A DNA stretch of 64,000 bases from Mimachlamys varia (taxonomy: Eukaryota; Mollusca; Bivalvia; Pectinida; Pectinidae). The position numbers were made by a program, and so were the translations under genes. This document shows positions 1 to 12,513 of this stretch, one piece after another. The stretch spans positions 9,172,001 to 9,236,000 of the forward strand of contig OX392527.1 in the NCBI GenBank assembly GCA_947623455.1. Reading direction: 5' to 3'. The stretch's first letter is position 1, and each line of letters starts with the position of its first letter. The notes under the pieces were generated by a model. The model saw nothing but the letters and a program-made list of their open reading frames with translations. It had not been told where the DNA came from and ran no database searches.

Positions 1-1656
1 CATTTAGTATCCCTGCAATTACCTTACAGTGCCGGCTGTACATTTAGTATACCTGTAATTACCTAACAGCGTCGGCTGTACATTTAGTATCCCTGTAATT
101 ACCTAACAGTGTCGCTGTACATTTAGTATTCCTGTAATTACCTAACAGTGTCGGCTGTACATTTAGTATCCCTGTAATTACCTAACAGTGTCGGCTGTAC
201 ATTTAGTATCCCTGTAATTACCTAACAGTGTCGGCTGTACATTTAGTATCCCTGTAATTACCTAACATTGTCGGCTGTACATTTAGTATCCCTGTAATTA
301 CCTAACAGTGTCGACTGTACATTTAGTATCCCTGTCATTACCTAACAACGTCGGAGGTACATTTAGTATCCCTGTAATTACCTAACAATGTCGGCCCTAT
401 ATTTAGTATCCCTGTGATTATCTAACAGTGTCGGCTGTACATTTAGTATCCCTGTAATTACCTCATAGTGTCGGCTGTACATTTAGTATCCCTGTAATTA
501 CCTCATAGTGTCGGCTGTACATTTAGTATCCCTGTAATTACCTAACAGTGTCGGCTCTACATTTAATATCCCTGTAATTACCTAACAGTGTCGGCTATAC
601 ATTTAGTATCCCTGTAATTACCTCATAGTGTCGGCTGTATATTTAGTATCCCTGTAATTATCTAACAGTGTCGGCTGTACATTTAGTATCCCTGTAATTA
701 CCTAACAGTGTCGGCTGTACATTTAGTATCCCTGTAATTACCTAACAGCGTCGGCCCTACATTTAGTATCCCTGTAATTACCTAACAGTGTCGCTGTACA
801 TTTAGTATCCCTGTAATTACCTCACAGTGTCGGCGCTACATTTAGTATCCCTGTGATTACCTTACAGTGTCGGCTGTACATTTAGTATCCCTGTGATTAC
901 CTAACAGTGTCGGCTGTACATTTAGTATCCCTGTAATTACCTCACAGTGTCGGCCCTACATTTAGTATCCCTGTAATTACCTAACAGTGTCGGCTGTACA
1001 TTTAGTATCCCTGTGATTACCTAACAGTGTCGGCTGTACATTTAGTATCTCTGTAATTACCTAACAGTGCCGGCTCTACATTTAGTATCCCTGTGATTAC
1101 CTAACAGTGTCGCTGTAAATTTAGTATCACTGTAATTATCTAACAGTGTCGCCGCTACATTTAGTATCCCTGTAATTACCTAACAGTGTCGGCGCTACAT
1201 TTAGTATCCCTGTAATTACCTAACAGTGTCGGCTGTACATTTAATATCCCTGTAATTACCTAACAGTGTCGGCTCTACATTTAGTATCCCTGTAATTACC
1301 TAACAGTGTCGGCCCTACATTTAGTATCCCTGTAATTACCTAACAGTGTCGCTGTAAATTTAGTATCACTGTAATTATCTAACAGTGTCGCCGCGACATT
1401 TAGTATCCCTGTAATTACCTAACAGTGTCGCCGCGACATTTAGTATCCCTGTAATTACCTAACAGTGTCGGCGCTACATTTAGTATCCCTGTAATTACCT
1501 AACAGTGTCGTTGTACATTTAGTATCCCTGTAATTACCTAACAGTGTCGGCTCTACATTTAATATCCCTGTAATTACCTAACAGTGTCGGCTGTACATTT
1601 AATATCCCTGTAATTACCTAACAGTGTCGGCTGTACATTTAGTATCCCTGTAATTA
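1..1656. repeat. 40-bp minisatellite array, left part
   Basis: About 41 head-to-tail copies of a 40-bp unit whose core reads ATTTAGTATCCCTGTAATTA followed by CCTAACAGTGTCGGCTGTAC with substitutions. Copies differ mainly in the last ten bases (GGCTGTAC, GGCCCTAC, GCCGCGAC, GGCTCTAC) and sometimes lose one base. The array runs off the left edge. No open frame of note survives, which fits non-coding satellite DNA. Blocks of variant units recur on the other side of the transposon at 1657-2595, so the array also has a higher-order structure. Confidence 0.97.
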
Positions 1657-2595
1657 CAGTTGTGGGATCGCACAACGTTACACGATGTGCGGTGGGCGCA
1701 CGATGGGCGAACGGTGTATGCACGATGTGCGAACGATGCGATCCTGGGCGATTATTTCTAACGCACATGTGGGCGCACGATAGACTAACATTGTGCGATG
1801 ACAATCGTGGTTGATGTAAATTTAGAAATGGTTTAACAATATATACGGTTTCGCGCTAGTTGTTTTAAACATATTTCTATATTTTAACTATTTACATTAG
1901 CTGATAGTTCTATCTATATATTTCTAAAAAATAATAATAGTCTTTCTGTAGTTTTAGAAACAAACCAAATAGACGCATGTATAAAAACTTTCAACTCATA
2001 TTGACAAGTTCTCATTCAAGTAAATATTGCCAGTTTTACCAAGTTATAAACTGTACCTGTACATGGCCAATATATGTAGATATCTCTGGCCCGGGGCACT
2101 TACAACACTCGCCTAGGTGTGAAAACACAGGTAAACTGTTGGGGAGGGGAGGGTTTTTCAAATAACTGATTATAAGAGTCCAGTTTGTTTTCATAACGGT
2201 CGCTCGGTAATGGCTGTCGTAGCGTATCGCCGCATACGGGACAGGTAAAACTCCGGCATGTTATTTACATATTCTGATACCTGGTAGCTTAACCCGCACT
2301 TGGCTGTCTTATGATCACTGTAATACTGTTTACTGTATATTATTAAATTGACATAATCCCAATAATTATGATGCAAATTTAAATAGTTTTTGGACAAGAG
2401 GGTTCTATATGTTTTTCATTTCGTAATATGTATCGACCAATTGTACCAAATCGTGCGTGTGTGCGATTTAATCGCACACATAAACGCACGATCTTTAGAT
2501 CGCCCGGTTGTGCGCACCATGGGCGAACGATGTATGCACGATGTATGCACGATGCACGCACGCAGTTTTTGGTGCGTTGTGCGATACCACAACTG
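1657..2595. mobile_element. Non-autonomous DNA transposon with TA target duplication (Tc1/mariner-like)
   Basis: A 939-bp non-repeat block splits the 40-bp array cleanly. Its ends are 21-bp terminal inverted repeats (1657-1677 and 2575-2595) that differ at one base and begin CAGTTGTGG. A TA dinucleotide lies directly outside each end (1655-1656 and 2596-2597), where an uninterrupted unit has a single TA. A CAGT start with TA duplication is characteristic of the Tc1/mariner superfamily. The 100-150 bp inside each end are dense in GCACGAT and its complement, forming subterminal repeats. The interior is AT-rich with no transposase frame, so movement would need an enzyme supplied elsewhere. Superfamily assignment is inference; the insertion boundaries are seen directly. 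Confidence 0.88.
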
Positions 2596-2597
2596 TA

Positions 2598-4257
2598 CCT
2601 CATAGTGTAGGCTGTATATTTAGTATCCCTGTAATTATCTAACAGTGTCGGCTGTACATTTAGTATCCCTGTAATTACCTAACAGTGTCGGCTGTACATT
2701 TAGTATCCCTGTAATTACCTAACAGCGTCGGCCCTACATTTAGTATCCCTGTAATTACCTCACAGTGTCGGCTGTACATTTAGTATCCCTGTGATTACCT
2801 TACAGTGCCGGCTCTACATTTAGTATCCCTGTAATTACCTAACAGTGTCGCTGTAAATTTAGTATCACTGTAATTATCTAACAGTGTCGCCGCTACATTT
2901 AGTATCCCTGTAATTACCTAACAGTGTCGGCCCTACATTTAGTATCCCTGTAATTACCTAACAGTGTCGGCTGTACATTTAATATCCCTGTAATTACCTA
3001 ACAGTGTCGGCTCTACATTTAGTATCCCTGTAATTACCTAACAGTGTCGGCCCTACATTTAGTATCCCTGTAATTACCTAACAGTGTCGCTGTAAATTTA
3101 GTATCACTGTAATTATGTAACAGTGTCGCCGCGACATTTAATATCCCTGTAATTACCTAACAGTGTCGCCGCGACATTTAGTATCCCTGTAATTACCTAA
3201 CAGTGTCGGCGCTACATTTAGTATCCCTGTAATTACCTAACAGTGTCGTTGTACATTTAGTATCCCTGTAATTACCTAACAGCGTTGGCTGTACATTTAG
3301 TATCCCTGTAATTATCTAACAGTGTCGGCTTTACATTTAGTATCCCTGTAATTACCTAACAGTGTCGGCTCTACATTTAATATCCCTGTAATTACCTAAC
3401 AGCGTCGGCTCTACATTTAATATCCCTGTAATTACCTAACAGCGTCGGTTCCACATTTCGTATCCCTGTAATTACCTTACAGTGTCGGCTGTATATTTAG
3501 TAACCCTGTAATTATCTAACAGTGTCGGCTGTACATTTAGTATCCCTGTAATTACCTAACAGTGTCGGCTCTACATTTAGTATCCCTGTAATTACCTAAC
3601 AGTGTCGGCTGTACATTTAGTATCCCTGTCATTACCTAACAACGTCGGAGGTACATTTAGTATCCCTGTAATTACCTAACATTGTCGGTTCTATATTTAG
3701 TATCTCTGTAATTACCTAACAGTGTCGGTTCTACATTTAGTATCCCTGTAATTACCTTACAGTGTCGGTTCTATATTTAGTATCCCTGTAATTACCTAAC
3801 AGTGGCGGCTGTTCATTTAGTATCCCTGTAATTACCTAACAGTGTCGGTTCTACATTTAGTATCCCTGTAATTACCTTACAGTGTCGGTTCTACATTTAG
3901 TATCCCTGTAATTACCTTACAGTGTCGGCTGTACATTAAGTATCCCTGTAATTACCTAACAGTGCCAGCTGTACATTTAGTATACCTGTAATTACCTTAC
4001 AGCAATTACCTAACAGTGTCGGCTCTACATTTAGTATCCATGTAATTACCTAACAGTGTCGGCTGTACATTTAGTATCCATGTAATTACCTAACAGTGTC
4101 GGCTCTACATTTAGTATCCATGTAATTACCTAACAGTGTCGGCTGTACATTAAGTATCCCTGAAATTATCTCACAGTGTCGGCTCTACATTTAGTATCTC
4201 GGTAATTACCTAACAGTGCCGACTCTTCATTTAGTATCCCTGTAATTACATAACAGC
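2598..4257. repeat. 40-bp minisatellite array, right part
   Basis: This continues the same 40-bp repeat after the transposon, about 41 copies. The first unit here starts CCTCATAGTG, completing the unit interrupted at 1656. Blocks with the unusual GCTGTAAATTTAGTATCAC and GCCGCGAC variants at 2850-3260 repeat those at 1112-1520. The last units (from about 4000) are more diverged, one is truncated to CAGCAATTACCTAAC, and the array fades out by about 4257. Confidence 0.97.
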
Positions 4258-4352
4258 AATAACACGCCTGTCGTTAAACCATACACTCAATGAGTACATG
4301 ATGTAATTATTTACCCCTATGAACGCGTACCTAAATATACATTTACACTGCA

Positions 4353-4474
4353 CGTATACACATGTACTTGTATGTATCGGGCACACACGTACATGTATAT
4401 GTTACAGTGTACACGTATACACATGTACTTGTATGTATCGGGCACACACGTACATGTATATGTTACAGTGTACA
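4353..4474. repeat. 61-bp tandem duplication
   Basis: Two near-identical 61-bp copies start at 4353 and 4414, each rich in alternating purine-pyrimidine TACACATGTA-type words and containing GTATCGGGCACACACG. Frames across this stretch have no similarity to known proteins that I recognise and are rich in Tyr, Cys and Thr, as expected from GTACA-type repeats. Confidence 0.8.
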
Positions 4475-4564
4475 CACATCATACACACATGTAAACATAT
4501 CGTACATATCCATATCGTAGTAAACACAAGAAGTGAGATGTACTTAAATATCGTACAAACGTTA

Positions 4565-5090
4565 TCATGTACGGTATACACGGAATTAGATACAGTACAC
4601 ACGTAATTACATACAGTACACACGTAATTACATACGGTATACACGTAATTACATACAGTACACACGTAATTACTTACGGTATACACGTAATTAGATACAG
4701 TACACACGTGATCACATACAGTACTCAAGTAATTACATACGGCACACACGTAATTACATGTAGTACATACGCAATTCCATACGGTATACACGTGATCACA
4801 TACGGTACACAAGTAATTACATACGGCACACGTGATCACATCGGTACACAAGTAATCATATACGGTACACAAGTAATCACATCGGTACACAAGTAATCAC
4901 ATACGGTACACAAGTAATCACGTCGGTACACACGTGATCACATACGGCACACACGTAATCACATGCATATACAGTGCTCACGTGATCACATACGGTACAC
5001 ACATTAACATAGGTACACACGTAACAACATACAGTACACACGTTAACATACGGTACTCACATAATCACATATACAGTACACACATTCAGT
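4565..5090. repeat. Diverged ~21-bp minisatellite
   Basis: A run of about 25 imperfect units built around CGTAATTACATACGGTACAC. Lengths vary between 19 and 21 bases, and GTGATCACAT replaces GTAATTACAT in several. Open frames on both strands (for example 4402-4890 minus and 4567-4896 plus) follow from the near multiple-of-three period and the lack of stops in the unit, so they are not called as genes. Confidence 0.85.
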
Positions 5091-5118
5091 AATGATATAC
5101 AATGTACGCACATACGTG

Positions 5119-5478
5119 TAACAATACCAGTACTCACATCACAATACCAGTACTCACATCACAATACCAGTACTCACATCACAATACCAGTACTCACATC
5201 ACAATACCAGTACTCACATCACAATACCAGTACTCACATCACAATACCAGTACTCACATCACAATACCAGTACTCACATCACAATACCAGTACTCATATC
5301 ACAATACAAGTACTCACATCACAATACCAGTACTCATATCACAATACCAGTACTCACATCACAATACCAGTACTCACATCACAATACCAGTACTCACATC
5401 ACAATACCAGTACTCACATCACAATACCAGTACTCACATCACAATACCAGTACTCATATCACAATACCAGTACTCACA
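5119..5478. repeat. Very homogeneous 20-bp minisatellite, 18 copies
   Basis: Eighteen copies of a 20-bp unit, ACAATACCAGTACTCACATC, with only scattered changes (TCATATC in a few units, one ACAAG for CCAG). This is the most homogeneous array in the window, which points to recent expansion or frequent conversion. It follows the diverged 21-bp array, which shares CAGTACTCA-like words and may be its source. A 129-codon frame crosses it only because the unit has no stop in that phase. Confidence 0.95.
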
Positions 5479-5489
5479 CGTTATTTCAT

Positions 5490-6480
5490 GAACATGTAAT
5501 CATGCACATATAATTACACGTGATAGATGTTTATATGGATCGTAACGACATCGTCAAACACAGAACAGGTTACTTCTATATAGAAAGACCATCAACATGA
5601 ATACTACGTACTCAATAAGGGTATTACATGTACATGAAAGAGCACGGCTGAAGTCTTATAAACATATCTAAATTAATTACATTTTCCGTGCACATTCCTC
5701 AAGTGCTAGAGATATTACTCGATTCATAGTGCATGGTCAATGGACTGCGGTACAACTCTTGTATATACCAAGCATAAACGTACACATTTACAAAACCGCT
5801 CTAGTTAATAGCAGCACATAATGGAACCTATGTCTCTCGTCAGAAACGGTTCCCATGGGAACGAAATAGTTTAGCAGAACTACCAGCGGAAATGGAGCAG
5901 TACTCGTGTTCTCGTAAATGAGCATCACGGAGATTACTGTAGGGTTGGGAACTCTGGTTCCAACATCCTTATTACACAACATACAGTCGCCATTGTACAA
6001 CATCCTCAATACACAACTTACAGTCGCCATCTAATTATACAAGATGTATCAACCCTTCACTGTCTAGATCGTTATTCACATTTCCGGTATTAAACTAAGA
6101 AAATGTCTACAGCCAAGATGGAATCTCGGTTTAGAGACAATGGGTTTACCAGATGCAAGCAAACAAAGAGCTATTGAAATGTATTGTCCAGCTCCCCGCG
6201 AGGGTCACTCTGCCAACTGATCCCCTAACTACGGACGCGTAGGACGTACAATTTTTGTAATCTATTTACCCCAGATATGCCCGGTTGGAAAAACTTGGCA
6301 TATATATGTTTATTATTGGTTTTCACCTGCAAAACGTTGCCGTACGTAATACCCACACGCAGAGTACTAAGCCACGAAAATGTTGACAGTCGATACAATG
6401 ACATCTTCAGCAGAAAGACAACTTATAATATGACTTAATTGGACAATGCTGTTCAAACTATGGACATGTTGTTTTGCCTC
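5490..6480. other. Non-repeat spacer without recognisable gene
   Basis: About 1 kb between minisatellites. The only internal structure I see is a 37-bp tandem duplication at 5961-6034, with copies starting at 5961 and 5998 (CAACATCCT... to CAGTCGCCAT). The longest open frame is 80 codons on the minus strand (5788-6030); it overlaps the duplication and resembles nothing I recognise. No convincing splice-site pairs were found. Confidence 0.6.
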
Positions 6481-9400
6481 GTCCCCTCACCGGCCGTGTC
6501 TGTGACTAGGTTGTATTGCCTTTCCCCCTTTCCCAGCCGTGTCCGAGACTTGGTTATAGTTTTCCCTCCCAAGCCATGTCTGAGACTGGGTTGTATTCCC
6601 CCTCCCCAGCCATGTCTGAGACTGGGTTGTATTACCCCTCCCCAGCCATGTCTGAGACTGGGTTGTATTCCCCCTCCCCAGCCATGTCTGAGACTGGGTT
6701 GTATTCCCCCTCCCCAACCATGTCTGAGACTGGGTTGTATTACCCCTCCCGAGCCATGTCTGAGACTGGGTTGTAGTTCCCCTTTCTAAGCCATGTCTGA
6801 GACTGGGTTGTAGTTCCCCTCCCCAGCCATGTCTGAGACTGGGTTGTATTCCCCCTTCCCAGCAATGTCCGACACTGGGTTGTATTCCCCTTGTCAGCCA
6901 TGTCTGAGACTGGGTTGTAGTTCCCCTCCCCAGCCATGTCTGAGACTGGGTTGTATTCCCCCTCCCCAGCCATGTCTGAGACTGGGTTGTATTCCCCCTC
7001 CCCAGCCATGTCTGAGACTGGGTTGTATTCCCCCTCCCCAGCCATGTCTGAGACTGGGTTGTACATTGTATTCCCCCTCCCCAGCCATGTCTGAGACTGG
7101 GTTGTATTCCCCCTCCCCAGCCATGTCTGAGACTGGGTTGTATTCCCCCTCCCCAGCCATGTCTGAGACTGGGTTGTATTAACCCTCCCGAGCCATGTCT
7201 GAGACTGGGTTGTAGTTCCCCTTTCTAAGCCATGTCTGAGACTGGGTTGTAGTTCCCCTCCCCAGCCATGTCTGAGACTGGGTTGTATTCCCCCTTCCCA
7301 GCAATGTCCGACACTGGGTTGTATTCCCCTTTCCCAGCCATGTCTGAGACTGGGTTATAGTTCCCCTCCGTAGCCATGACTGAGACTGGGTTGTATTCCC
7401 CCTCCCCAGTCATGTCTAAGACTGGGTTGTAGTTCCCCTTTCCCAGCCATGTCTGAGACTGGGTTGTATTCCCCCTTTCTCAGCCATGTCTGAGACTGGG
7501 TTGTATTCCCCCTTTCCCAGCCATGTCTGAAACTGGGTTGTATTCCCCTTTTCTAAGCGATGTCTGAGACTGGGTTGTATTCCCCCTTTCCCAGCCATGT
7601 CTGAGACTGGGTTGTAGTTCCCTTTTCTAAGCCATGTCTGAGACTGGGTTGTAGTTCCCTTTTCTAAGCCATGTCTGAGACTGGGTTGTAATTCGCTTTT
7701 CTAAGCCATGTCTGAGACTGGATTGTAGTTCCCCTTTCCCAGCCATGTCTGAGACTGGGTTGTAGTTCCCCTCCCCAGCCAAGTCTGAGACTGGGTTGTA
7801 GTTCCCCTTTCCAAGCCATGTCTGAGACTGGGTTGTAGTTCCCCTTTCCAAGCCATGTCTGAGACTGGGTTGTAGTTCCCCTTTCCCAGCCATGTCTGGG
7901 ACTGGGTTGTAGTTCCCCTTTCCCAGCATTGTCTGAGACTGGGTTGTAGTTCCCCTCCCAAGCCATGTCTGAGACTGGGTTGTAGTTCCCCTACCCAAGC
8001 CATGTCTGAGACTGAGTTGTATTCCCCCTCCCAAGCCATGTCTGAGACTGGGTTGTATTCCACCTCCCCAGATATGTCTGAGACTGGGTTGTATTCCCCT
8101 TTCCCAGCCATGTCTGTGACTGGGTTGTATTCACCCTCCCAAGCCATGTCTGAGACTTGGTTGTATTCCCCCTACCCAAGCCATGTCTGAGACTGGGTTG
8201 TATTCCCCCTCCCAAGCCATGTCTGAGACTGGGTTGTATTCCCCCTCTCCAGTCATGTCTGAGACTGGGTTGTATTCCCCTTTCCCAGCCATGTCTGAGA
8301 CTGGGTTGTAGTTCCCCTTTCCCAGCCATGTCTGAGACTGGGTTGTATTCCCCCTTTCCCAGCCATGTCGGAGACTGGGTTGTATTCCCCTTTTCTAAGC
8401 CATGTCTGAGACTGGGTTGTAGTTCCCCTTTCCCAGCCATGTCTGAGACTGGGTTGTATTCCCCCTTTCCCAGCCATGTCTGAGACTGGGTTGTATCCCC
8501 CCTTTCCCAGCCATGTCTGAGACTGGGTTGTATTCCCCCTTTCCCAGCCATGTCGGAGACTGGGTTGTATTCCCCTTTTCTAAGCCATGTCTGAGACTGG
8601 GTTGTAGTTCCCCTCCCCAGCCATGTCTGAGACTGGGTTGTAGTTTCCCTCACCAGCCAAGTCTGAGACTGGGTTGTAGTTCCCCTCCCCAGCCATGTGT
8701 GAGACTGGGTTGTATTCCACCTCCCCAGACATGTCTGAGACTGGGTTGTATTCCCCTTTCCCAGCTATGTCTGAGACTGGGTTGTATTCCCCCTCCCCAG
8801 CCATGTCTGAGACTGGGTTGTATTTCCCCTACCCCAGCCATGTCTGAGACTGGGTTGTATTTCCCCTCCCCAGTCATGTCTGAGACTCGGTTGTATTCCA
8901 CCTCCCCAGCCATGTCTGAGACTGGGTTGTATTCCCCCTCCCCAGCCATGTCCGAGACTGGGTTGTATTCCCCCTCCCAAGACATGTCTGAGACTGGGTT
9001 GTATTCCCCCTCCAAAGCCATGTCTGAGACTGGGTTGTATTCCCCCTCCCAAGCCATGTCTGAGACTGGGTTGTATTCCCCCTCCCCAGACATGTCTGAT
9101 ACTGGCTTGTAGTTCCCTTTCCCAGCCATGTCTGAGACTGGGTTGTAGTTCCCCTCCCCACCCAAGTCTGAGACTGGGTTGTAGTTTCCCTTCCCAGCAA
9201 TGTCCGACACTGGGTTGTATTCCCCTTCCCAGCCATGTCTGAGACTGGGTTGTAGTTCCCCTCCCCAGCCATGTCTGAGACTGGGTTGTAGTTTCCTTTT
9301 CTAAGCCATGTCTGAGACTGGGTTGTAGTTCCCCTTCCCAGCCATGTCTGAGACTGGGTTGTAGTTCCCCTTTCCCAGCCATGTCTGAGACTGGATTGTA

Positions 9401-11292
9401 TTCCCCCTCCCCAGCCATGTCTGAGACTGGGTTGTATTCCCCCTCTCCAGCCATGTCTGAGACTGGGTTGTATTCCCCCTCCCAAGCCATGTCTGAGACT
9501 GGGTTGTAGTTCCCCTTTCCCAACCATGTCTGATACTGGCTTGTAGTTCCCTTTCCCAGCCATGTCTGAGACTGGGTTGTAGTTCCCTTTCCCAGCCATG
9601 TCTGAGACTGGGTTGTATTCCCCCTCCCCAGCCATGTCTGAGACTGGGTTGTATTCCCCCTCTCCAGCCCATGTCTGAGACTGGGTTGTATTCCCCCTCT
9701 CCAGCCATGTCTGAGACTGGGTTGTATTCCCCCTCCCCAGACATGTCTGAGACTGGGTTGTATTCCCACTCCCAAGCCATGTCTGAGACTGGGTTGTATT
9801 CCCCCTCCCCAGACATGTCTGAGACTGGGTTGTATTCCCCCTCCCAAGCCATGTCTGAGACTAGGTTGTCGTTCCCCTCCCCAGCCAAGTCTGAGACTGG
9901 GTTGTAGTTCCCCTTTCCAAGCCATGTCTGAGACTGGGTTGTAGTTCCCCTCCCAAGCCATGTCTGAGACTGGGTTGTAGTTCCCCTCCGTAGCCATGAC
10001 TGAGACTGGGTTGTATTCCCCCTCCCCAGTCATGTCTGAGACTGGGTTGTAGTTCCCCTTTCCCAGCCATGTCTGAGACTGGGTTGTATTCCCCCTTTCC
10101 CAGCCATGTCTGAGACTGGGTTGTATTCCCCCTTACCCAGCCATGTCTGAAACTGGGTTGTATTCCCCTTTTCTAAGCGATGTCTGAGACTGTGTTGTAT
10201 TCCCCCTTTCCCAGCCATGTCTGAGACTGGGTTGTAGTTCCCTTTTCTAAGCCATGTCTGAGACTGGGTTGTAGTTCCCTTTTCTAAGCCATGTCTGAGA
10301 CTGGGTTGTATCCCCCTCCCAAGCCATGTCTGGGACTGGGTTGTATTCCCCCTCCCCAGCCATGTATGAGACTGGGTTGTATCCCCCTCCCCAGCCATCA
10401 CTGAGACTGGGTTGTATTCCCCCTTTCCCAGCCATGTCTGAGACTGGGTTGTATTCCCCCTCACCAGCTATGTCTGAGACTGGGTTGTATTCCCCCTCAC
10501 CAGCCATGTCTGAGACTGGGTTGTATTCCCCCTCACCAGCCATGTCTGAGACTGGGTTGTATTCCCCCTTTCCCAGCCATGTCTGAGACTGGGTTGTATT
10601 CCCCCTCACCAGCCATGTGTGAGACTGGGTTGTATTCCCCTCCCCAGCCATGTGTGAGACTGGGTTGTATTCCCCTCCCCAGCCATGTCTGAGACTGGGT
10701 TGTATTCCCCCTCCCCAGCCATGTCTGAGACTGGGTTGTATCCCCCCTCCCCAGCCATGTGTGAGACTGGGTTGTATTCCCCCTCACCAGCTATGTCTGA
10801 GACTGGGTTGTATTCCCCTCCCCAGCCATGTCTGAGACTGGGTTGTATTCCCCCTCACCAGCCATGTCTGGGACTGGGTTGTATTCCCCCTCACCAGCCA
10901 TGTCTGAGACTGGGTTGTATTCCCCCTCACCAGCTATGTCTGAGACTGGGTTGTATTCCCCCTCACCAGCTATGTCTGAGACTGGGTTGTATTCCCCCTC
11001 ACCAGCTATGTCTGAGACTGGGTTGTATTCCCCCTCACCAGCCATGTCTGGGACTGGGTTGTATTCCCCTCCCCAGCCATCACTGAGACTGGGTTGTATT
11101 CCCCCTCTCCAGCCATGTCTGAGACTGGGTTGTATTCCCCCTCCCCAGTCATGTCTGAGACTGGGTTGTATCCCCCCTCTCCAGCCATGTCTGAGACTGG
11201 GTTGTATTCCCCCTCTCCAGCCATGTCTGAGACTGGGTTGTATCCCCCCTCTCCAGCCATGTCTGAGACTGGGTTGTATTCCCCTTTCCCAG
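6481..11292. repeat. 36-bp minisatellite array, ~133 copies
   Basis: Head-to-tail units with a conserved half, GCCATGTCTGAGACTGGGTT followed by GTA, and a variable pyrimidine-rich half (TTCCCCCTCCCCA, GTTCCCCTTTCCCA, TTCCCCTTTTCTAA, TTCCCCCTCACCA). Units are 35, 36 or 37 bp. Because 36 is a multiple of three, long open frames appear on both strands (up to 422 codons on minus, 8765-10033), encoding 12-residue repeats such as MSETGLYSPSPA. The frequent 35- and 37-bp units break each frame repeatedly, there is no consistent start, and both strands are equally open, so I treat it as non-coding. Larger blocks are duplicated at offsets of 439 bp (6781 against 7220) and 2620 bp (7361 against 9981). 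Confidence 0.97.
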
Positions 11293-12513
11293 AGTCGAAT
11301 GTTGTAGTTTCCACTGTAAAAATCAGGGATGTTCGCGCTACAGATGGTACTCCTTTACCCTTCTTCCCATTTAGATAGAGACAGGTATTCTGCGCCCTAT
11401 ATCATCTCCTGTTTCCGATACGGGTAACCATAGGTAACAGTTTATGGTGGAGTATTGAAAGGTATTCCGTTCTAGATCTGGTCGAGTTGTTCTTAGTGAG
11501 CCGTGAACATATACGATGCTTTATATACATGTATGTACCAGGTCCGCTCTCCGTGTCTAGGGGATTGAATGGGGTCTACCGCTTTTTGTACCGCATTTAA
11601 TTTCCACAACAGCGGAAGAACATTGAGCATGATTTTTTAATACCTACGATGATCTAATGGTGTATATATCTCTTTATATGTTTATCGATGATTGCACTAA
11701 ATTCTTTCAGTTATGTACGCTAACTACGAAATATACCAACATATAACATCTGGTGCGTATAAAAAACTCTGTATCGGGAGTGTATCTACTGCCGGGGTAG
11801 GTATGACCCACTATACCGACATACACAACATATGTAGAGTCTGTGTCTAGCTCAACAAACTAGAGCGGCCCGTTTATCATCCCAGCCAGGTGTCTGCTGT
11901 CAAACATTTAATTAAACATAATTAAACCAACAAACAAAGGTAAATCAGCTGATGTCGGCGAGCTACACAATAAACGTTCCACTACACATACACATACCAC
12001 AGGGTCCTATTGTAATGGCCAGGGTCCAACGCTGAAATTCGATCCCCTCCAGTCCCTTTCACAAACTTCCTAACTATTATAATACATACGTACGCGTGTA
12101 CCTCTTACAGGTCATACGGCTATTGTATACCTGACGTAACATCACCCAGACATATCCGTGACAACTTAGTATGTGGTGAACTTGTGATGAACTCACTCTA
12201 AAGTACCTGTACCTCACCAACCGAGACCACTCATAAGTCTAACTACAGCTCACTATCACGGGGGTTCTAAATAATGGCGACAGTTGTCGCGGTCACGTGT
12301 TTACCACCTGTATATTAAACGTTATATTGTAAACACCCAACGCATACGTTCAATGTCCCGAACAGTCGTTTAGACTTATCACATATGTATTATTATACAG
12401 CATACGCACTAGTCCACCATGCAGGTGTGTGACAGCGGTACAGGTATATATACAGCCAGGTGTAGGTCAATCTGTACGAGTGAGTGTGTGACTTTGTAAG
12501 TTACTTTACTTAC

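Noticed and set aside
4319..4896. Coding sequence in the frames over the 61- and 21-bp repeats
   Set aside because: Frames occur on both strands and mirror the repeat words.
1..5478. CRISPR arrays
   Set aside because: Repeats are contiguous without unique spacers of constant length, and the window is eukaryotic.
8765..10033. 422-codon minus frame and the many overlapping frames at 6439-11378 as a repetitive protein gene
   Set aside because: They follow from a stop-free 36-bp unit, exist on both strands, and are broken by 35- and 37-bp units; no start context or non-repeat domain.
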